19,094 nt of DNA from OFTM10 sp964196195 (GTDB taxonomy: Bacteria; Actinomycetota; Acidimicrobiia; Acidimicrobiales; Aldehydirespiratoraceae), in contig CAXMSE010000035.1 of NCBI GenBank assembly GCA_964196195.1, positions 1-19,094 on the forward strand, read 5' to 3'. Both the position numbers and the translations under genes were made by a program. Every line of letters starts with the position of its first letter. Within the stretch, counting starts at the first letter, position 1. The notes beneath the pieces are model-generated. The model was not told the origin of the DNA. It was given only the letters and a program-made list of their open reading frames with translations, and did no database searches. Shown here piece after piece: positions 14,366 through 19,094 of this stretch.

Positions 14366-15001
14366 ATGAACCTCCGCTCCGTCGAAGACCTCCGATCGAT
14401 CTACCGTCCCGCCCGGGGTGTCCCGATCGACAAGGTGATCCATCGCCTCGACGATCACTGCGTCGACTTCCTGACCAAGTCGCCCTTCTTCGTTCTTTCC
14501 ACCGCCGACGCCGATGGGGTGTGCGACGGTTCGCCCAAGGGCGGCCCGCCGGGTTTCGTCGAGGCACTCGACGAGCACCGAGTTGCCTGGGCCGACTACT
14601 CGGGAAATAATCGACTGGACTCTTTCGAAAACCTGGTCGCCAACGACAGCGTCGGCCTGCTTTTCATGGTTCCCGGCCTCGACGAGACGCTACGCATCAA
14701 CGGCACCGCCGGCCTCTCCACCGAGCGTTCCCTCTGTGAACGTTTTGCCATCAAGGGTTCCGCGGCCCGAGTGGTGGTGGTTGTCACCGTGACGGAGGCC
14801 TACGTCCATTGCGCCAAGGCCATCCGGCGAGCATCGCTGTGGGACACCACCAGCTGGCCCGGAATCGACGAGTTGCCATCGGCAGGACAAATCGTGCGCG
14901 ACCACGCCGGACTCGACACCGATCTGCCGGTTCTTGAAGACGCGCGGAAGCGCGACCACGACAACACCTTGTGGCGGCCCGGAGGGGAGCCGGCGCGATA
15001 A
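14366..15001 (+). CDS. MSMEG_1061-family FMN-dependent PPOX-type flavoprotein
   Basis: A 211-residue split-barrel flavoprotein of the pyridoxamine-phosphate-oxidase superfamily. Landmarks: the N-terminal helix HRLDDHCVDFLTKSPFFVLS, the strand TADADGVCDGSPKGGPPGFV, the FMN-phosphate region WADYSGNNRLDSFENLV, GLLFMVPGLDETLRINGTA and the diagnostic VHCAKAIRRASLW. Relatives bind FMN (some superfamily members bind F420); physiological substrate unknown. The start at 14366 fits the family N-terminus; no ribosome site is seen, and GAGACT six bases upstream is a poor -10. The C-terminal tail is hydrophilic. Unrelated in detail to the Nim-type PPOX gene at 7956-8639. Confidence 0.88.
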   Translation: MNLRSVEDLRSIYRPARGVPIDKVIHRLDDHCVDFLTKSPFFVLSTADADGVCDGSPKGGPPGFVEALDEHRVAWADYSGNNRLDSFENLVANDSVGLLFMVPGLDETLRINGTAGLSTERSLCERFAIKGSAARVVVVVTVTEAYVHCAKAIRRASLWDTTSWPGIDELPSAGQIVRDHAGLDTDLPVLEDARKRDHDNTLWRPGGEPAR

Positions 15002-15055
15002 CCCCGGGGGTGCGATAGCGCTGCCCATCCAGTGGCGCGGTTGGATCCAGCGATC

Positions 15056-15061
15056 TACCAT
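15056..15061 (+). promoter_or_regulatory. Candidate -10 box for the M23 peptidase gene
   Basis: TACCAT followed by six bases and an in-frame GTG at 15068. Used to choose that start for the peptidase, although it gives a long signal region. Confidence 0.3.
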
Positions 15062-15067
15062 CTGGAT

Positions 15068-15949
15068 GTGGGATTGCGACGGGCAAGATGGCACCTCACA
15101 TATCTGACCGACGACATCGTGGGCGTGTCGGCATTCGGGGACGGCCATCCAGACGACAGTGATAACCAGACCTACGGCGCTACGAGCGGCCGATGTCGTC
15201 GCGCGGCGGTAGGCCTGGTGGCAGCGATGAGTGTGCTGTTGGCATCGGCGACTGCGGCTTCCGCCCAGGACTCCTCTGGCGACGATTCACCGCCCACGAC
15301 CCTCGGCCCTGACGAAACCTCGGTCGCAGATGCACCGGTGCTACCGATCGTCTTCCCCGTCGACGGGGAGCACCAGTTCATAAACGACTGGCATTTCCCT
15401 CGCGATGGAGGAGCCCGCCTCCACGAGGGAGTCGACATCATCGCCGAACGGCACTCATCGCTTGTGGCCACCATCAACGGAGTGATCGAGACGGTTCGCC
15501 ACTCCAACACCGGACGCGCCGGCAACATGGTGGTGCTGCGGGGCGACGACGGACACCGCTACTACTACATCCATCTCAACAACGATGAGCCTGGCACCGA
15601 CAACGACGTGAATCTCTTCGAGCATGCGTTTGCGGCTGGGATCGCCGAAGGCGTTCGAGTGCAGGCCGGCGACCCGATCGGGTTCGTCGGCGATTCAGGC
15701 AATGCCGAACACACGGTCCCTCACGTGCATTTCGCGGTGCACGACGCTGGCGGCGAGTCGATCAATCCTTACTGGAGCCTCCGCCGGGCGGACCGACTCG
15801 GCCAGACATCGGTTCTCGGTCTGGCCCAGCTACCGGTCACGGGTCCTCGCGGCGGCATCTACGTCGGGCTCGGGATCAGCTTCTTGCTCATCGGCGCCTA
15901 TTTCGTCGGCGCTTCCACCCTGCTCAGCCGCCTTTATCCCGAGGGCTGA
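15068..15949 (+). CDS. Secreted M23 metallopeptidase with C-terminal LPVTG sorting-type signal
   Basis: A 293-residue predicted peptidoglycan endopeptidase. After an N-terminal hydrophobic segment (AAVGLVAAMSVLLASATAASA, likely cleaved before Gln67) comes a short Thr/Asp/Pro linker and an M23 (LytM) domain. The zinc ligands are complete: HEGVD (His119, Asp123) and HVH (His219, His221). The end is QLPVTGP (LPVTG at 255-259), a hydrophobic helix (IYVGLGISFLLIGAYFVGA) and a short tail with one Arg, the layout of a sortase substrate. The start is uncertain: in-frame GTGs lie at 15032, 15068, 15119 and 15125. 15068 has a -10 box six bases upstream, but 15119 or 15125 would give a more normal signal peptide. 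Its 3' end overlaps the convergent aminotransferase gene by 26 bases. Confidence 0.85.
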   Translation: MGLRRARWHLTYLTDDIVGVSAFGDGHPDDSDNQTYGATSGRCRRAAVGLVAAMSVLLASATAASAQDSSGDDSPPTTLGPDETSVADAPVLPIVFPVDGEHQFINDWHFPRDGGARLHEGVDIIAERHSSLVATINGVIETVRHSNTGRAGNMVVLRGDDGHRYYYIHLNNDEPGTDNDVNLFEHAFAAGIAEGVRVQAGDPIGFVGDSGNAEHTVPHVHFAVHDAGGESINPYWSLRRADRLGQTSVLGLAQLPVTGPRGGIYVGLGISFLLIGAYFVGASTLLSRLYPEG

Positions 15950-17105
15950 CGAAGTCGACGATGCGGTTGCAGCCATCGGCGAGCTCTTCGTCGCCGATGG
16001 TGAAGCTGATCCGGATCCACCCATCCGACGGCTGACCGAACGCACCGGCATCGACGACCGACACCCGCTTGGCCGCGAAGAGATCGTGGCTGAACGCCCG
16101 ACTCGACTCCGCGACCCTGCTCACATCGACCAGCAGGTACATGCCGGCTTCGGGCACCAGCACCCTCAGGTCGGGGGCAGCAGCGAGGATCGAAGCGGCC
16201 AGATCACGGCGCCGCTGGTATGCGTCGCGCATCGGACGCCAGGCCATGCGCTGCTCGGTGACGGCCTCGAGCGCCGCCTCCTGAACGAACCCGGGAACGC
16301 CGTAGTTGATGTTGACCTGGAGAGCGTTGAGGTGTTCGATCAGTTCTGCGGGGGCTATGGCCCATCCGATGCGCCACCCTGTCATCGCGTGGGACTTGGA
16401 GAGGCTGCTGACGGTGACGGTTCGTTCCGCCATGTCGGGCAACGCTGCGATCGAGAGGTGCTCTCCTTCGAACAGCAGGTCGCTGTAGACCTCATCTGCG
16501 ATCACCCATAGGTCGTGCTCCCGAGCAACGGAAGCGATGTCCTCGAGCTCTTGTCGGTTCAGCACCACACCAGTCGGGTTGTTGGGCGAGGTAAGCACGA
16601 TGACGCGGGTCTTTTCGGTTACCGCCGCATCGATCGCTTCGGGGTCGGGCCGGAACCCTGATGCTGCGGCCTGGGGCACACGTACGAGCTCGGCGCCGCC
16701 GGCGCGCAATGTGCCCTCATAGGTGAGATACATCGGATCGAGGCCGATCACCTCATCGCCGGTCTCGAGCAGGCACATGCTCGCGGCCAGAAGTGCGTTC
16801 TGTGTGCCGGCAGCGACCAGGACGTTGTCCTCATCGATCTCGAGTCCGGTGCGGGCTGCCATGTCGGCGGCGATCGCGGCGCGTAGCTGTCGCCGACCCT
16901 CGATGACGGTGTAGTGGGTGTCGCCGCCACGCAGCGCCTCGACCGCCCTCTCGACAATCGGCTCCGGCGTGGCGAAGTCGGGGTCACCCACGCTCAAAAT
17001 GATGACTTCTTCGCCGCGTTCCCGGGCTTGCCAGGCATCGAAGAGAGTTGCCCAGCCGTCCATTCCTTCGCTGTGAAGCCGACCCACCAGGGAGGAGTAG
17101 CGCAT
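15924..17105 (-). CDS. Class I/II PLP-dependent aminotransferase
   Basis: A 393-residue fold-type-I aminotransferase, aspartate-aminotransferase-like. It shows SVGDPDFATP near residue 38, the YTVIEGRRQLRAAIA region, SPNNPTG (173-179), ADEVYSDL with the PLP-nitrogen Asp204, and SSLSKSHAMTGWRIGW with the Schiff-base Lys237; WIRISF near the C-terminus supplies the carboxylate-binding Arg. The donor and acceptor are not predictable. ATG 17105 (MRYSSLVGRL) is preferred over an in-frame TTG at 17144, because that TTG is part of a TTGACA -35 box and TACCAT (17113-17118, minus) ends seven bases before the ATG. The 3' end overlaps the opposing peptidase gene. Confidence 0.92.
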   Translation of the reverse strand: MRYSSLVGRLHSEGMDGWATLFDAWQARERGEEVIILSVGDPDFATPEPIVERAVEALRGGDTHYTVIEGRRQLRAAIAADMAARTGLEIDEDNVLVAAGTQNALLAASMCLLETGDEVIGLDPMYLTYEGTLRAGGAELVRVPQAAASGFRPDPEAIDAAVTEKTRVIVLTSPNNPTGVVLNRQELEDIASVAREHDLWVIADEVYSDLLFEGEHLSIAALPDMAERTVTVSSLSKSHAMTGWRIGWAIAPAELIEHLNALQVNINYGVPGFVQEAALEAVTEQRMAWRPMRDAYQRRRDLAASILAAAPDLRVLVPEAGMYLLVDVSRVAESSRAFSHDLFAAKRVSVVDAGAFGQPSDGWIRISFTIGDEELADGCNRIVDFVSPRDKGG

Positions 17106-17112
17106 GGCACGG

Positions 17113-17144
17113 ATGGTACTGGAGTTGCTGTTCGGGCCTGTCAA
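17113..17144 (-). promoter_or_regulatory. Promoter of the aminotransferase gene (leaderless)
   Basis: On the minus strand a perfect TTGACA (17139-17144) is followed by a 20-bp spacer and TACCAT (17113-17118), then seven bases and ATG 17105. The spacer is longer than the ideal 17 but the two boxes and distance to ATG argue for a leaderless mRNA. Confidence 0.45.
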
Positions 17145-17169
17145 CGGGCAGCTGGCGACAGCGAAGGTC

Positions 17170-17946
17170 TCAGATCTTGGTGCCCACGTAGCCGAAGAGC
17201 TGGATCTCGCCTCTCAGCGGGAGTCCCTCGCGGACGTGTTCTGCGGCCAGGCTGGTTGCCGCGTCGAGAAACTCGTCCATTCCGATGTCTTGGATCGTCT
17301 CATATGCGGGTCCGGTGGCGGCGAGTGCCCGAGCGTACGTTTCGGGATCTGGGTATTCCATGAAGAAAGGCACCTTGGTTCTCTCCTCGGGATCGAACCC
17401 GTGGGTACGCAAGAACTCCTCACCTATCCCTGGCCTACCCAACGACACCATGTCGGCCTGATTCTGAACCTTGTCATCGCTCGCCCACGTGAAGGGAAGA
17501 AACATCCACGCGCCGGGAGACTTGCGGACGTCTCCCCACACGGTCATGGAGAAACGCCCACCGTCGCGGAGGACTCGACGGACTGAGTCCATGGCCGCTG
17601 GTGTGGTGCCCCATATCCCGCGAAAGCTTGTCACGATGTCGAAGGCGTTGTCGTCCCACGGAAGCTCGTTCATGTCTCCGACGCGAATATCAGCGTCAGG
17701 ATTGCGGTCACGCGCCACACCAATGAGTCGGTGCGACGCGTCGATACCGGCGCAGGACGCACCGCGAACCGACGCGAGCTCGAGAGCAAGGCCCGCACCA
17801 CACGCAACGTCGAGCAGTGTGTGATTGGCGCCTACGCCGAGGCGGTCATGCATGTAGACGTATTCGCGGCAGTTGCTCGGCTCGCTGAGCGTGGCGAAGT
17901 CGACCGCAGCGCGCCCCCACCCTTCATCAACCATTTCCCAACTCAT
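17170..17946 (-). CDS. SAM-dependent class I methyltransferase
   Basis: A 258-residue methyltransferase of the Methyltransf_11/25 type. Motif I is LLDVACGAGLA (residues 44-54), the acidic residue ending strand 2 is in CAGIDAS, motif II-like GDMNELPWDDNAFDIVTSF follows, and RVLRDGGRFSMTVWG is motif III. The C-terminal part (EYPDPETYARALAATGPAYE) probably caps the substrate site. The acceptor is unknown. The ATG at 17946 overlaps the stop of the flavin monooxygenase gene upstream (ATGA), so the two are translationally coupled and probably act on the same pathway, for example oxidation followed by methylation; that is inference. Confidence 0.88.
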   Translation of the reverse strand: MSWEMVDEGWGRAAVDFATLSEPSNCREYVYMHDRLGVGANHTLLDVACGAGLALELASVRGASCAGIDASHRLIGVARDRNPDADIRVGDMNELPWDDNAFDIVTSFRGIWGTTPAAMDSVRRVLRDGGRFSMTVWGDVRKSPGAWMFLPFTWASDDKVQNQADMVSLGRPGIGEEFLRTHGFDPEERTKVPFFMEYPDPETYARALAATGPAYETIQDIGMDEFLDAATSLAAEHVREGLPLRGEIQLFGYVGTKI

Positions 17947-19094
17947 TGTGCAGCTCCGGTCGTTTCGAGGTAATTGGCGATGTGATCGCAGAGATCGGTG
18001 GCGTCGTCTGTTGCCCCGTGGATGAAGCTGGACTTGCGTCGCCGAAGGAATGGCATGCCGATGATGTATGCGCCCGGCGACACGGTCACCCCTCCGTCGT
18101 GCTTGACACGTCCCTTGTGGTCAACCACGTCTATGTCGAGCCAGCTGTAGTCCGGCCGAAACCCTGTGGCCCAAAGCACGGTCTGGATCTCTTCGTCGGC
18201 TAGGTCCAAGGTCATCGACGGAGCCTTCTCCACGATGGTGTCGGGGTAGCGCTCCGGGGGCGCGACATCGTCGTCGACACCGTTTTCGGTGGCCCATTCG
18301 TCGAAGAGGGTCAGGAGTCGGGCCATTTTGAGATCGGCCAGCGCACATTGGTTCCGCAAGCCGCCCGAGAACTGGGCCTTCCCCTCGCGTATGTCGCCGA
18401 GCCGGCCCCGAATTCGTACCCCGGTCTCGGTGAGGGAGTTGAGATCCAGAGTTGCCCTCTCGGGTGTGCCCACCAGTTGTGGCGAAGGAACTGCTCGGGC
18501 CCGCACGATGTCGTCGACCTGGGTGAGATCCTCATCGGACCGGCCGCTGGCATGCAGCCACCACTGGATGTCTCTGCCTCGATAGGTGCGCGGCATTCGT
18601 ACGTGCTCACCCACCGAGATCGTCACCGGGCGGCCCGACCGATGAATCTCCTCGGCCAGCTGGAGTCCCGTGGCTGATGCCCCGACCACCAACACACCCC
18701 CATCGCGGAGCTGTTCCGGGTTGCGGTAGTCCATCGGAGTCAACGAATCGACATGGGCAGGCAGCCTGTCGGCCGCGCTCGGCACATTGGGCACATTGCA
18801 TGCGCCGCTGGCGAGGACAACCGCCTCACATCGCCACACACCCTTGTCGGTGACCACCTGATACCCATCGCCGGCGCGCGCCACCGACGTCACGGTTGTC
18901 TCTGTGAGAACAGGAGCCTCGACGACCGCGGCGTAGTCCTCGATGAACGCGGTGAGTTCCACCATGGTCATGAACCCATCGGGATCATCGCCAACGTAGG
19001 CGAACCCGGGTAGGCGACTTTGCCAATTGGGGGTCAGCAAGCGAAGCGAATCCCACCGTTCGGTGCGCCACGAATTCGCGACTTGGCCACGCTC
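17943..19094 (-). CDS. Flavin-containing monooxygenase, 5' partial
   Basis: An FAD- and NADPH-dependent monooxygenase of the FMO / Baeyer-Villiger type. The frame is open to the right edge: before an internal TTG at 19040 it reads ERGQVANSWRTERWDSLRLL, the conserved stretch after the FAD-binding motif, so the true start and GxGxxG lie outside. Of the visible 383 residues, TPNWQSRLPG, then EAVVLASGACNVPNVP and the second Rossmann motif VLVVGASATGLQLAEEI (NADPH) are diagnostic, followed by ETVLWATGFRPDYSWL-like sequence (here VLWATGFRPDYSWLD), a hallmark of the family. Its stop overlaps the methyltransferase start by four bases. Substrate is unknown. Confidence 0.92.
   Translation of the reverse strand, partial: ERGQVANSWRTERWDSLRLLTPNWQSRLPGFAYVGDDPDGFMTMVELTAFIEDYAAVVEAPVLTETTVTSVARAGDGYQVVTDKGVWRCEAVVLASGACNVPNVPSAADRLPAHVDSLTPMDYRNPEQLRDGGVLVVGASATGLQLAEEIHRSGRPVTISVGEHVRMPRTYRGRDIQWWLHASGRSDEDLTQVDDIVRARAVPSPQLVGTPERATLDLNSLTETGVRIRGRLGDIREGKAQFSGGLRNQCALADLKMARLLTLFDEWATENGVDDDVAPPERYPDTIVEKAPSMTLDLADEEIQTVLWATGFRPDYSWLDIDVVDHKGRVKHDGGVTVSPGAYIIGMPFLRRRKSSFIHGATDDATDLCDHIANYLETTGAAQ

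Noticed and set aside
17106..17144. TTG at 17144 as aminotransferase start
   Set aside because: The TTG belongs to a TTGACA promoter box and the added 13 residues are not family-like; ATG 17105 follows a -10 box.
1..19094. tRNA, rRNA, CRISPR arrays, insertion sequences, prophage or defence islands
   Set aside because: No cloverleaf, repeat-spacer pattern, transposase or integrase motif was seen; the gaps between genes are all shorter than 300 bases and mostly promoter or terminator sequence.

Overview
The window is GC-rich (by eye about 62-66% G+C), densely coded bacterial DNA. Gene content points to an actinobacterium: a HAD-PlsC fusion beside a WS/DGAT acyltransferase, an HBHA-like Lys/Ala-tailed protein beside an Xre regulator, an MSMEG_1061-type flavoprotein, and many genes that appear to start without a leader from a TANNNT -10 box. 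An Acidimicrobiia-like lineage is my guess; no marker gene in the window proves it. There are no rRNA, tRNA, CRISPR or transposase genes.

Layout. 1-1000: 3' part of a PLP-dependent aromatic amino-acid decarboxylase (+). 1105-3806: xylB and xylA (-), translationally coupled. 3937-6817: HAD-IB/PlsC acyltransferase fusion and WS/DGAT acyltransferase (+), a lipid (triacylglycerol or wax ester) pair. 7040-8639: 3-hydroxyisobutyrate dehydrogenase-like enzyme and Nim-like PPOX flavoprotein (-), divergent from a MocR/PdxR-type regulator at 8659-9966 (+) with only 19 bp between the start codons. 10011-11020: a DsbA/FrnE-family oxidoreductase and a small single-pass membrane protein (+). 11017-11541: a phosphoribosyltransferase (-). 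11690-12464: HBHA-like protein and Xre regulator (+). 12471-13217: DUF2993/LmeA-like protein (-). 13294-15949: DMT transporter, PPOX flavoprotein and a secreted M23 peptidase with an LPVTG tail (+). 15924-19094: aminotransferase, then a methyltransferase overlapping a flavin monooxygenase that runs off the right edge (-).

The most notable object is the DsbA/FrnE-family gene at 10011-10643. Its reading frame is interrupted by a single in-frame UGA (10053-10055) exactly where the family has the first Cys of its CPWC redox motif (here UGA-P-W-C). Protein-like, family-matching sequence lies on both sides, and a hairpin with bacterial-SECIS-like geometry follows. I read it as a candidate selenoprotein (UxxC) that a standard gene caller would truncate to a GTG start at 10077, losing the active site. 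No selenocysteine machinery is visible in this window, so a nonsense mutation or sequencing error remains possible.

Other points of interest are the recurring TANNNT-N6/7-start pattern, which helps choose starts for several genes; overlapping divergent promoters and candidate operator repeats between the MocR regulator and the PPOX gene; a tandem 9-bp repeat upstream of the HBHA-like gene; and a putatively sortase-anchored M23 peptidase.
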